IMG/VR virus record: IMGVR_UViG_3300044612_001589
Span: 1 to 40,699 of that record
DNA from: a virus
Reading direction: 5' to 3' (one strand)
Length of the DNA stretch: 40,699 nucleotides
The notes below the pieces were generated by a model. It made no database searches and was not told the DNA's origin. It saw only the letters and a program-made list of their open reading frames with translations. Every line of letters starts with the position of its first letter. The stretch's first letter is position 1. The translations under genes and the position numbers were made by a program. Shown here in pieces: positions 1-7,761 of the stretch.

Positions 1-127
1 AGCACGCTGACGCTCGGCAATAAAACGCTTGGGGCCGGTGACGTTGGCGCACCTGCTGCCGGTTCGCCCAACGGTCGGCAGGTGACGGTTCAGGCCTTGA
101 CCGCTGGGAGCGTCACTGGCACTGGCA
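1..127. repeat. Left copy of terminal direct repeat (circular overlap)
   Basis: These 127 bases are identical to the last 127 bases of the window (40573-40699). The reading frame of the gene starting at 40462 passes through the join without a break. An overlap of exactly 127 is what a de Bruijn assembler run at k=127 leaves on a circular contig, so this is most likely an assembly signature of a circular or terminally redundant genome, not a biological terminal repeat. Confidence 0.95.
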
Positions 128-267
128 CGGCAACGCACTACGCCATCACCGACACGGGCAACAGCCGACTATTGGCGACCGGTGCATTGTCTGCGTCGCA
201 GTCCGTGACCAGCGGCAACACGTTTTCGACCAGTTCATTTACCATTCGCATCCCGCAGGCGAGCTAA
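1..267 (+). CDS. Virion protein, 3' part (joins 40462-40572 across the circle)
   Basis: This is the C-terminal 88 codons of a 125-residue protein that begins at ATG 40462, continues to 40572, then resumes in frame at base 1 and stops with TAA at 265-267. The internal ATG at 82 is not the true start. The C-terminal half is rich in Gly, Ala, Thr and Ser with alternating polar and hydrophobic residues, as in beta-rich phage surface proteins. No catalytic motif is visible. It sits between a small hypothetical gene (40063) and a probable virion protein (271), in the tail/fibre block, so a structural role is inferred from context only. Confidence 0.75.
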   Translation, partial: STLTLGNKTLGAGDVGAPAAGSPNGRQVTVQALTAGSVTGTGTATHYAITDTGNSRLLATGALSASQSVTSGNTFSTSSFTIRIPQAS

Positions 268-270
268 CAC

Positions 271-1785
271 ATGGCAGACAATGTAGGCATCACACCGGGC
301 AACGGAGCGACCGCAGCGTCTGATGACATTGGCGGCGTACAGTTCCAGAGAATTAAGCTGGTGCATGGCGCAGATGGCGTCAACGATGGCGACGTATCGT
401 CGGTAAATGGCCTGCCTACTTACATTGTCGATACGTCAACGGCTACATCGTTTGGACCGATTACCACGGCAAACACGGCTCTGTTTGCGGCAGTCGATAC
501 GGCCAATGAGCGAGCTGTGGTGCTGCAGCTTACAAGCGGACACGCGGGCACGATTAACCTAGAAGCATCCAACGACGGCACAAACTACTGGCCGGTTCAA
601 GGTTTCGATTTTGACTGCGACCAGTTCCTGAAAAACAGTTTCACCGGTCCCGGCCTGTTTCAGGTCTCCGTCTCTGCCCGATGGTTTCGGGCTGTCACCA
701 GCAGCGACTTTGCTGGTTCGGTCAGCGGCAGCTATTCGCTGAGGTCCGGCAACCACGAGCAGCCATTCTCAAGCGTCAACCTCACCAACGTCGACCCGTC
801 TGTTGTTATGCCGATGGGAGGGATTGACCAAAACAATCAACGCGTTCCGGTTCGCTTAAATTCTCTGGGCCACATCGTGCGTGCCGATGGCCTGCAAGTT
901 GTTGGCTCGGTCAGTCGTCTCGGTTCAATCGTGCAGGTTGATACGACAGGCTATTGCTCAATCGTGCTTCAGTTGGTCAACACTTGGGCCGGTACTGTTT
1001 CGTTTGAGGCCAGCAACGACGGGGCAACGTGGGTCGCTGTAGTTGGCTGGCCTAGTGCCGGTGCTGCGGCTCCGGTGACCAGCTCGACAGCCAACGGGCA
1101 ATGGATTCTCCCGGCTTCCGGCCGATTCTTTCGCGCCCGGTGCAGTACCTACACAAGCGGATTCCCCTCTGCCGTTTTGCTGCTGCGAAGCTCACCAGCA
1201 TTTGCAACGGCAACCAGCCCGAGCATTGCGACAAACCAAACCGTCAACGTCGCACAATTCGGCGGAACTACGCCGGTAACGGCTGGTGTCGCTGGCATGA
1301 TAGCGGTTGGCGGCAACATCGCAGAAGACACGGCAGCAACGTCGAACCCGCTTATTTCTGGCGGCGTTGTTCGGACTGCGCTCCCGGCCAGCACCGTCGT
1401 TGCTGGTGATGCGATTCGAGCGACGTACTCTTCGAGCGGCCAGATGATTACCAAGCAATGGGCTCCGGGCGATTTGGACTTTTACGTCTCGACGACCGTG
1501 ACGACCAACTCGCAAACGGCGATTCGTGCTGCTCAAGCGTCTCCAATTCGTCAAAACGTAACCAGCGTCACATTCCAAAACACAAACGCAACGGCAACGA
1601 CGCTGACGATTCAGGACGGTTCGACAACGCTTGTGACGTTTAGCGTACCGGCAAGCATGACGCTGCCGCTGCAATTGCTTTTCCCAACTCCGCTTCGCGG
1701 TACTGCCGCAACCGCTTTGAACTATACGGCTGGAACAACTGGCGCAAGCGTGCTGCTGACTGTCACCGGTTTCAACTCTTACTAA
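271..1785 (+). CDS. Putative virion structural protein with two EASNDG modules
   Basis: The 504-residue product is rich in Ser, Thr, Ala and Val and has no signal peptide or membrane segment. Two copies of a module contain the core EASNDG, near residues 92-100 and 250-260, each followed within a few residues by an aromatic or Val-rich strand (NYWPV; TWVAVVGW). This looks like an internal duplication of a small beta domain, and similar motifs occur in phage appendage proteins. The C-terminal third is Thr/Ala-rich. It starts four bases after the preceding stop and is followed 12 bases later by another structural-looking gene. A tail, fibre or capsid-surface role is inferred from composition and position; I do not recognise a named family. 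Confidence 0.6.
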   Translation: MADNVGITPGNGATAASDDIGGVQFQRIKLVHGADGVNDGDVSSVNGLPTYIVDTSTATSFGPITTANTALFAAVDTANERAVVLQLTSGHAGTINLEASNDGTNYWPVQGFDFDCDQFLKNSFTGPGLFQVSVSARWFRAVTSSDFAGSVSGSYSLRSGNHEQPFSSVNLTNVDPSVVMPMGGIDQNNQRVPVRLNSLGHIVRADGLQVVGSVSRLGSIVQVDTTGYCSIVLQLVNTWAGTVSFEASNDGATWVAVVGWPSAGAAAPVTSSTANGQWILPASGRFFRARCSTYTSGFPSAVLLLRSSPAFATATSPSIATNQTVNVAQFGGTTPVTAGVAGMIAVGGNIAEDTAATSNPLISGGVVRTALPASTVVAGDAIRATYSSSGQMITKQWAPGDLDFYVSTTVTTNSQTAIRAAQASPIRQNVTSVTFQNTNATATTLTIQDGSTTLVTFSVPASMTLPLQLLFPTPLRGTAATALNYTAGTTGASVLLTVTGFNSY

Positions 1786-1797
1786 AAGGAACTTTTG

Positions 1798-2439
1798 ATG
1801 CCTGTTAATCAAAACATCGTGGGCCAACCGGCCGCATCCGGCAGCAACGCAGTGGTAAACACGCGGGCCGGGCAGCTTGGTGACGTGATTGTCTCGGAGC
1901 TTCATGGCCGTTACTACGAAACTACCTATCGAGGCAACTCGTTTCTTTTGTCGGTCTCGACTGCCGCAGCGGTAACTGCCTTTGCCGGTGCTGCTGGCGG
2001 CACTCCGATGATTGCCCTGTTTAACCCAATCGGTTCAGGACGAAACGCGGCGCTGACCAAAATTAGCGTCGGCAGCGTGGTCGCGGCATCGGGTGCTGGG
2101 ACCGTATCTTTCGGCCTGTGGTTTGGCAACACCGCAACTATCACACAGGCGACAACAACAACGCCGTGGTCGATGTCAACTCAACTGCAGTCCGGCTCGG
2201 TAATGACCGGGTTCCGAAACGTCGCGTTGACTTCGGGCGGTGCGGCATCGAACGTGATACCGTTCGCCTCGTACTACTGGGCGACCGCTGCCGGTGCGGC
2301 ACTTGTGACGGGTGGCCCGATTGACCTTGAAGGTGCGGTCATCATTCCACCGGGAGCCTATGCGGCCATCGGAGGAAGCTCGGCCCTGACCTCGGCGACT
2401 TGGATTGCTTCGATGCAATGGGAAGAAGTGCCGGTTTAG
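1798..2439 (+). CDS. Putative virion structural protein
   Basis: ATG 1798 is chosen over an in-frame TTG three bases upstream because AAAAGGA at 1784-1790 gives a good Shine-Dalgarno spacing of 7. The 213-residue product is rich in Ala, Gly, Ser and Thr, with little charge after the first 45 residues and a C-terminal run of short hydrophobic strands ending in WIASMQWEEVPV. No transmembrane or enzymatic motif is evident. It lies between probable surface proteins in the tail/appendage block, so a structural beta-protein is the best reading. The family is not recognised. Confidence 0.55.
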   Translation: MPVNQNIVGQPAASGSNAVVNTRAGQLGDVIVSELHGRYYETTYRGNSFLLSVSTAAAVTAFAGAAGGTPMIALFNPIGSGRNAALTKISVGSVVAASGAGTVSFGLWFGNTATITQATTTTPWSMSTQLQSGSVMTGFRNVALTSGGAASNVIPFASYYWATAAGAALVTGGPIDLEGAVIIPPGAYAAIGGSSALTSATWIASMQWEEVPV

Positions 2440-2466
2440 TCTTTGGCTCTTTCTTGAAAGTGGCCA

Positions 2467-3138
2467 ATGGCTGAGCTGCAAGGATTTACGTTTTTACTGG
2501 GCGGTCTGCTTGGGGTTGGAGGCGTCGGCAATGACGCCCTGACCCTGAGCGGAATCGCTGCCGGTGCGCCAGCCTGCGGCCAGCCAAGCCTTTCGCAGAA
2601 TCACAGCCTGACCGCAAGCGTGGTCGCATCCGGTTCGCCGGTCTGCGGCACGGCAACGCTGACGCAGAACCACGACCTCGCAGCAAACAGCCTCGCCACC
2701 GGTTCGCCAGTGGTCGGGTCAACAACGCTCTCGCAGAATCACGACCTCGCAGCGACGGGACTCGTTGCCGGGTCGCCGGTTCTGCAAGGTGTCACGCTCA
2801 GCCAAAGCCATGCGTTTACGCTGAGCGGACTGTCGACAGGGTCGCCGGTTTGCAGCGAGGTCAGCATCAGCGTGCAGACCGGAGTTGTCGAGCTGTCGCT
2901 GGCGTCGATTACAGGCGGGCTGGCTGTGCTTGGTCAGCCTGAGCTTTACGACATTTTCGCGGCAGAGACGGTGCAGTTGCGTGGAACCTATCCGGCACTG
3001 ACGGCACGGGCCACGTGGCCGCAGCTGACGGCCGCAGCCATTTATCAGGCAAACAGCGTGCGAGCGAGCAAGTTCAAACTGACGGCCGCAGCCAGATTTC
3101 AAACAAACACCCTTAGAGCGGAGATGGTTCAGCCATGA
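2467..3138 (+). CDS. Repeat-containing virion protein (five 23-residue repeats)
   Basis: The 223-residue product carries about five tandem repeats of 23 residues between residues 25 and 140. Each contains a GSPV-like core followed by a TLSQNH-like turn (QNHSLT, QNHDLA, QNHDLA, QSHAFT). A second, shorter repeat lies at the C-terminus, where KLTAAA-type segments recur between about residues 185 and 220. Regular Gly-Ser-Pro and Asn-His spacing suggests a beta-solenoid or fibrous surface protein. The stop overlaps the next start (ATGA at 3135-3138), implying translational coupling. Similar repeat proteins occur in many proteobacterial and metagenomic phages; the exact role is unknown. Confidence 0.6.
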   Translation: MAELQGFTFLLGGLLGVGGVGNDALTLSGIAAGAPACGQPSLSQNHSLTASVVASGSPVCGTATLTQNHDLAANSLATGSPVVGSTTLSQNHDLAATGLVAGSPVLQGVTLSQSHAFTLSGLSTGSPVCSEVSISVQTGVVELSLASITGGLAVLGQPELYDIFAAETVQLRGTYPALTARATWPQLTAAAIYQANSVRASKFKLTAAARFQTNTLRAEMVQP

Positions 3139-3455
3139 TTGAAATTGCACGGCTCAGCGATGTGACGATTGATGTAACGCTGGTCGGTGTTCCCGGTGGC
3201 GTGACCGTCACCAAGTGTTATCTGGCGATTAAAACCACCGACGCCGTGAGCGATGCGGATGGGCTGGTCGTATCGACGGTCCCCGCTGCCGGCGTGGCAT
3301 CGTTCACGATTACGGACATGCAGACAGGAACGCTGCAGGCAACGCAGCATGTGATGAGCGTCAAGGCAATTCTGAACGACGGACGTGCCGTTCGGTTGGT
3401 TCTGGATGAGCGATTTGCTAAGGTGCTTGAGCCCGGCATCGAAGCGATTTTATAA
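3135..3455 (+). CDS. Small putative virion/baseplate protein
   Basis: This 106-residue protein starts with an ATG that overlaps the previous TGA. Its sequence alternates short hydrophobic strands with Gly/Asp turns (VTIDVTLVG, TKCYLAIKTTD, VASFTITD), a pattern like the small N-terminal beta domains of baseplate or tail-spike adaptor proteins. The family is not recognised. It is the last gene before the control region that precedes packaging genes, and therefore the last gene of the fibre/appendage transcript on the circular map. Confidence 0.5.
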   Translation: MIEIARLSDVTIDVTLVGVPGGVTVTKCYLAIKTTDAVSDADGLVVSTVPAAGVASFTITDMQTGTLQATQHVMSVKAILNDGRAVRLVLDERFAKVLEPGIEAIL

Positions 3456-3788
3456 CAAAGACCCAAGGCGAGCGGTCGCCGCCGACGAGCTGAGCCTGAT
3501 GGCTTTTTGACAAGTAGTTGCTGCAAACCTACAATCCGTGGGCGTGGAAGGGAAAAGGCGGCGATTCTCGCAAGTGAGTGGCCCCCCCCTCTTGCCGGGG
3601 TCCTTCCCAGCAGTTTAGCCGTTTCGCGGTTGCGAATGAGACCAGAAAACGTACACATAGTCCCGCGCTTTTGACTGTCGTTAAACGCTCTAGTTTGACT
3701 TCTGGCAAGCTTTCTTAGCCGAATCGATATTCTACTAGGGCAAACCAAATCGCTCGTTAAAACTCAAATTTGGGGGCAGGGGGAAATC
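3456..3788. other. Non-coding control region before the packaging operon
   Basis: No credible gene lies in these 333 bases. They hold a strong sigma70-type promoter (3507-3535) overlapped by a CAAGTAGTTGC operator-like word, an eight-C run near 3581-3588 followed closely by CCGGGGTCC, and short complementary arms GGAAGG (3546-3551) and CCTTCC (3602-3607). Position immediately before the ParB/terminase genes makes it a possible packaging-initiation (cos or pac) region, but nothing in the sequence proves this. GGGGGCAGGGGG just before the start at 3789 is purine-rich and could serve as its ribosome site. Confidence 0.6.
3507..3535 (+). promoter_or_regulatory. Predicted strong sigma70 promoter for the packaging/late operon
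   Basis: TTGACA at 3507-3512, a spacer of exactly 17 bases, then TACAAT at 3530-3535: eleven of twelve consensus positions. The word CAAGTAGTTGC (3511-3521) overlaps the end of the -35 box and the start of the spacer. The same word occurs twice as part of palindromes at 23087-23098 and 23159-23178, so this promoter may be repressed by a phage regulator. Confidence 0.65.
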
Positions 3789-4346
3789 ATGCAGATTCGA
3801 GACAGGATAAAAGAGCTTCGCCGAGTACCAGCCAGCCAGCTCAGGCCAAACCCAAAGAACTGGCGAACGCATCCTCAGGAGCAGGCTGACGCCCTGCGAG
3901 GAGTTCTGGCTGAGGTCGGAATTGCCGATGCCTGTATCGCTCGCGAAATGCCAGATGGCTCACTGATGCTGCTCGATGGTCATCTCAGAACAGAAACGCT
4001 CGGCGGCGAGCTTGTGCCTGTTCTGGTTCTCGATGTGAACGAAGAGGAAGCGGATAAGATTCTTGCAACTCTCGACCCGCTTACGACAATGGCAAATACA
4101 AATCAGGAAAAACTGGAAAATCTTTTGCAGCAAATCAACATTGAAAATGAAGCTGTGCTGGATTTGCTTTCGTCGCTGACTGCACTTGAATTACCGGAAG
4201 ATTCTGAAACCGCTGACGACGACAAGCAAGCAAAAATGGAAAAACGTTTTGAGGTAATAGTTTCCTGTAATGACGAACAGCAACAAAAATCTATTTTTGA
4301 AATGCTTGAATCGGAGGGACTATCTTGCCGTCTGCTGACATTTTAG
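3789..4346 (+). CDS. ParB-like N-terminal domain protein
   Basis: The 185-residue product has a ParB/sulfiredoxin-type domain at about residues 14-95: QLRPNPKNWRTH near the start, a GIADACIAR segment, then the DGHLR motif (63-67) that corresponds to the nucleotide-binding box of this fold. A linker follows. The C-terminal 35 residues form a separate small domain ending EGLSCRLLTF. In phages such proteins bind or cut DNA or act with DNA-modifying partners. It overlaps the following ABC-GNAT gene by 22 bases, which suggests coupled expression and joint function. The sequence from about 4050 onward is AT-richer than the terminase genes, consistent with a transferred cassette. Biochemical activity is not established. 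Confidence 0.75.
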   Translation: MQIRDRIKELRRVPASQLRPNPKNWRTHPQEQADALRGVLAEVGIADACIAREMPDGSLMLLDGHLRTETLGGELVPVLVLDVNEEEADKILATLDPLTTMANTNQEKLENLLQQINIENEAVLDLLSSLTALELPEDSETADDDKQAKMEKRFEVIVSCNDEQQQKSIFEMLESEGLSCRLLTF

Positions 4347-5419
4347 TCGAAAGCAAAATAACGCCATCGTTTCGAGTCGAACAGGTTCGCGGAATGTTTG
4401 ATGTTCCGAAAACCGATAAGATATCTCATCGATGGTCCGTGAATCTTCCAATTGAGTCTCGCGACTGGCAAATTGGTTTAATTGTTGGGCATAGCGGCTC
4501 AGGCAAAACCACAATTGCGAAAAAACTTTTCTCAAATGCCAGATATCACTCTGGGTACCATTGGCTCGATTGTGTTTCTGTCGTCGATTGTTTTCCTGAG
4601 AATTTGTCTGGAGCGGACATAACTCAAGCGCTATCTTCGGTTGGCTTCTCGTCTCCGCCTCACTGGCTGAAGCCTTATTCGCATTTGAGCAACGGGCAAA
4701 AGTTTCGATGTGAACTTGCCAGATTGATGCTTGAAAATGACGAAATTGTAATTTTCGATGAATTTACAAGCGTTGTTGACCGCGACGCTGCCAAGATTTC
4801 TTGCTCTGCGGTTGCCAAGTCATTGCGACAGCGAAAAAAACCAAAGTTGATTGCAGTCACTTGTCATTTTGATGTAATTGACTGGCTAAATCCTGACTGG
4901 GTATACAACGTTTCGACTAACGATTTTCAATGGAGGTTGCTTCGGCAACGACCAAAAATTGAGCTTAGAATCTATAAAACAACAATCGAATCTTGGAAGT
5001 TGTTTAGAGGTCATCACTATTTAACTGGCGAAATCAGCAAAGCCGCGAGATGTTTTATTGCGACTTGGAACGATAAGCCGGTCGCCTTCACAAGTTATAT
5101 TCACTTGGTACATCCTAGGCTGAAAAATACAAAACGCGAGCATCGAACGGTTGTGCTGCCTGATTATCAAGGTGCTGGAATCGGCAATGCAGTTAGCGAA
5201 TGGCTCGGAGAGTATTTGAAAAAAAGCGGATATAAATTTCAGTCAACGACCAGCCACCCAGCTATGATTCGACACAGGCACAAAAGCAAACTCTGGAAAG
5301 TCAAAAGAATCGGTCGCGTTGCTCCGTCTGGAAATAACTCTACAGTAAGCCCATACTCCGTTGGTCGCGTTACCGCAAACTGCGTTTACCTCGGCGAAAA
5401 CAATGAAGAATCGAGATGA
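4325..5419 (+). CDS. ABC ATPase fused to GNAT (Mom-like) domain, candidate DNA-modification enzyme
   Basis: The start is TTG at 4325, supported by GGAGGG at 4313-4318 (spacing 6); no nearby ATG fits. Residues 40-200 are an ABC ATPase without membrane segments: Walker A GHSGSGKT (55-62), signature LSNGQ (121-125), Walker B IVIFDE (141-146), switch His181. Residues 212-335 resemble a GNAT acyltransferase, with the acyl-CoA loop PDYQGAGIG (279-287) and a conserved-looking STTSHPAMIRHR (307-318). GNAT-fold Mom of phage Mu modifies adenine against restriction; a related DNA-modifying role is inferred from the fusion and from the ParB-like partner. The gene is clearly AT-richer than the terminase genes. 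Alternatives include acetylation of a host protein. Confidence 0.7.
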   Translation: MPSADILVESKITPSFRVEQVRGMFDVPKTDKISHRWSVNLPIESRDWQIGLIVGHSGSGKTTIAKKLFSNARYHSGYHWLDCVSVVDCFPENLSGADITQALSSVGFSSPPHWLKPYSHLSNGQKFRCELARLMLENDEIVIFDEFTSVVDRDAAKISCSAVAKSLRQRKKPKLIAVTCHFDVIDWLNPDWVYNVSTNDFQWRLLRQRPKIELRIYKTTIESWKLFRGHHYLTGEISKAARCFIATWNDKPVAFTSYIHLVHPRLKNTKREHRTVVLPDYQGAGIGNAVSEWLGEYLKKSGYKFQSTTSHPAMIRHRHKSKLWKVKRIGRVAPSGNNSTVSPYSVGRVTANCVYLGENNEESR

Positions 5420-5789
5420 CCGCATTTTATCAAGAGCGATTACGCAGCGATGGCCAATAGAATCAAAATGGAAAGAAGCCATTATCGGTCGAATGCTTGC
5501 AATCATAGGGGATAAGAATAGTTCAAATCGAGAAATTATTTCCGCAGTAAAAGCGTTAATCTCCGCCGAAAAACAAAACCAATCCGATGAACATACTGCC
5601 GCCTTACAGTCAGACAGAAATCGATTTCTTGAGGTCGCTCAGCAGCTCGGCATTGACGCAGATTTTAGGCTCGTTGGACAAGAGCCAGCAGGTGCAAATC
5701 ATGTCGGCACTGATGGGCCAGAGCGACGCGACGAAGCAGCAGTCGAGCGATATCGAGCGCAAGCGGACGATGAGGAGCAAGGCGGCTGA
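5403..5789 (+). CDS. Putative terminase small subunit
   Basis: The predicted start is ATG 5403, which overlaps the ABC-GNAT gene by 17 bases; the ribosome site is weak. The 128-residue protein begins with an Arg/Asp-rich helix, then RWPIESKWKEAIIGRM and a helical REIISAVKALISAEKQNQ segment. I associate this pattern with DNA-binding small proteins placed directly before large terminases in this kind of phage. The acidic C-terminus overlaps the first 203 bases of the large-subunit frame, and both frames read like protein. The role in DNA recognition for packaging is inferred mainly from position and length. Confidence 0.6.
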   Translation: MKNRDDRILSRAITQRWPIESKWKEAIIGRMLAIIGDKNSSNREIISAVKALISAEKQNQSDEHTAALQSDRNRFLEVAQQLGIDADFRLVGQEPAGANHVGTDGPERRDEAAVERYRAQADDEEQGG

Positions 5790-7761
5790 GGTGTTTATTC
5801 CAGCACCGGCAGATATCAATCGTCGCCGGGCCTGCCTTGCTGACCCTGAGCGATTCCTTAAAACATACGGCAAGCAGATTTTCTATAATCCGTTTGCGAC
5901 TCATCATCGGGCAATGATTCGGGCTATCTGGGAGCGAGCGAAGACAGGCGGCGACAAAGCGATAGCGGCTCCTCGCGGTGACGGCAAAACGCAGATTGCT
6001 CTCTGGATGATTATCGCAATCTTGCTCGACTGCCGAGTTCGCTTTCCGGTTATTATCGCAGCGACTCGCAAGTCTGCACAAAAGATTTTTAAGCAGATAC
6101 AGCGGACGTTCGCGAGCAACGAGCTACTGATTGCCGACTTCCCTGAAATCTGCGTGCCGGTCCTTGAGCTGGACGGAGCGCCTCAGCGAGCGGCGAAGCA
6201 GCACGTCGCGGGCGAGAAAACTCGCATCATCTGGACTCAGGACGAAATCGGTTTCCCGCATGTACCGGGCTCTCCTTACGGCGGTCGCTATCTGACTTAC
6301 TTCGGGCTTGACTCAGCGATTCGCGGCGTACATTTCAACGGCGTTCGGCCAGACTTCGCACTCGTCGATGACCCTGAGACCCATGAGGTCGCCAACAGTG
6401 AAACACAGCACTGGCAGATTGAAGAAATGATTGACGGCGATATTGCCTTGCTGGCCGGGCCTGACAAGCAGATGAGCCGAGTAATCCTGACGACAATACA
6501 GAATCGCCGCTGTTATTCATTCAGAGCGACTGAGCGAAAGCTCAAGCCTGCTTTCGAGGGCGACCGTTACGGGATGCTGGAGAAATGGCCTGAGCGTAGC
6601 GACCTCTGGCAGGAATACATTGCTATCCGCCAGCGGGCTCAGGCTGACGGTGACAAAGACGGTTATATGGCCACGCAGTTCTATCTCACAAACGAAGAGG
6701 CGATGCGAGAGGGGGCTGTTATCTCGAACCCGTACAGGTTTGCCAAGCGGTTCAGCAAGCACGGTAATCCTATTGAGGTCGATGCCTTGCAGGCTTTCTT
6801 TAATCGCATCGCGGACCTCGGCATGAGCCGAGTCAATGCAGAGCTTCAGAACGACCCAGACATGGAAGAGGCGGCTGAGACTATCGGCCTGACTGCCGGA
6901 AAGGTCGCCAGTCGAATCAGCGGGCTTGAGCAAAACGAGTTGCCGAAGTCCGATGGTCAGATATTTGTCGGGCTCGACATTGGTAAATACTTTTCGCACT
7001 GGGCAAAGGTCTACGTTCACGGCAATGCTATCGGCCACGTTCTCGATTACGGCATTATGGAAACGCCCGGCATGAGCGTCGAGGTCACGCCGCAGGCTGT
7101 TCAAGTTTCGCTGCTGAAGAGCTTGATAGACTGGCGTACTGATATGCTTTCGAGTAACTCGCCAACGTTCTGCCTCATCGACTCAGGCGACTACACGGAT
7201 GCCGTTTATGCTTTCATCAGGCAGGTCGGCGGGACTCCGTTCGCGGCAAGCAAGGGCTATTCAGCGAGCAAGTTTTTTCCCGGTCAGGCTGGGCCGACTC
7301 GCAAACTGTTCGATAATAGCTGGGCCGGTCTGCTGCCTGCCGAACAGCTCTGGCTCTACCATGTAAATACAGAACACTGGAAGCAGCAGGTTCACGAAAG
7401 ATTTTCGGTAAAGACTTACAACGAACAGCAGCAGCTTAACGATGGCTCGCTCAGCCTGTTCTCATCTGGCGACCCCAAAAAGCATCTTTCGTTTTCGCAT
7501 CACATAGTTGCCGAAGAACGCCGCGACCAGTTTGTCGAAGGCAAAGGCATGATTCGCAAATGGGTTCAGACCAACAAAAACAATCACTGGCTCGACGCGA
7601 TGGCTCTCGCTCTGGCCGCTTCTGGAGTCTACGGTCATCGCCTGATTCAATCGACGATACGCCAGCCGGTTCAGGCTGAGAAGCCAAGACCATCGACGCA
7701 GTTTGCAGGCAGTCAACGATTTAAGAAAAGGGAGGGCGGATGGGTTCCGCAGCGAAGATGA
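5587..7761 (+). CDS. terL: Terminase large subunit
   Basis: The 724-residue protein has the two domains of a packaging motor. The ATPase has the Walker A-like APRGDGKT (128-135), a Walker B DFALVDDPET with the acidic pair at 261-262, and a coupling segment VILTTIQNR. The C-terminal RNase H-like nuclease begins VGLDIGKYFSHW (about 458), has a central acidic strand CLIDSGDYTDAV and ends with HWLDAMALALAA, the usual last acidic residue. The enzyme cuts concatemeric DNA and pumps it into the prohead at the portal. ATG 5587 gives the longest form but has no clear ribosome site; ATG 5701 or 5770 are possible, since family homology clearly starts near AAEVFIPAPADI (residue 66). Confidence 0.92.
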   Translation: MNILPPYSQTEIDFLRSLSSSALTQILGSLDKSQQVQIMSALMGQSDATKQQSSDIERKRTMRSKAAEVFIPAPADINRRRACLADPERFLKTYGKQIFYNPFATHHRAMIRAIWERAKTGGDKAIAAPRGDGKTQIALWMIIAILLDCRVRFPVIIAATRKSAQKIFKQIQRTFASNELLIADFPEICVPVLELDGAPQRAAKQHVAGEKTRIIWTQDEIGFPHVPGSPYGGRYLTYFGLDSAIRGVHFNGVRPDFALVDDPETHEVANSETQHWQIEEMIDGDIALLAGPDKQMSRVILTTIQNRRCYSFRATERKLKPAFEGDRYGMLEKWPERSDLWQEYIAIRQRAQADGDKDGYMATQFYLTNEEAMREGAVISNPYRFAKRFSKHGNPIEVDALQAFFNRIADLGMSRVNAELQNDPDMEEAAETIGLTAGKVASRISGLEQNELPKSDGQIFVGLDIGKYFSHWAKVYVHGNAIGHVLDYGIMETPGMSVEVTPQAVQVSLLKSLIDWRTDMLSSNSPTFCLIDSGDYTDAVYAFIRQVGGTPFAASKGYSASKFFPGQAGPTRKLFDNSWAGLLPAEQLWLYHVNTEHWKQQVHERFSVKTYNEQQQLNDGSLSLFSSGDPKKHLSFSHHIVAEERRDQFVEGKGMIRKWVQTNKNNHWLDAMALALAASGVYGHRLIQSTIRQPVQAEKPRPSTQFAGSQRFKKREGGWVPQRR

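Noticed and set aside
1192-1905. Long minus-strand frame opposite the structural gene
   Set aside because: Antisense shadow; extremely Arg-rich, no ribosome site.
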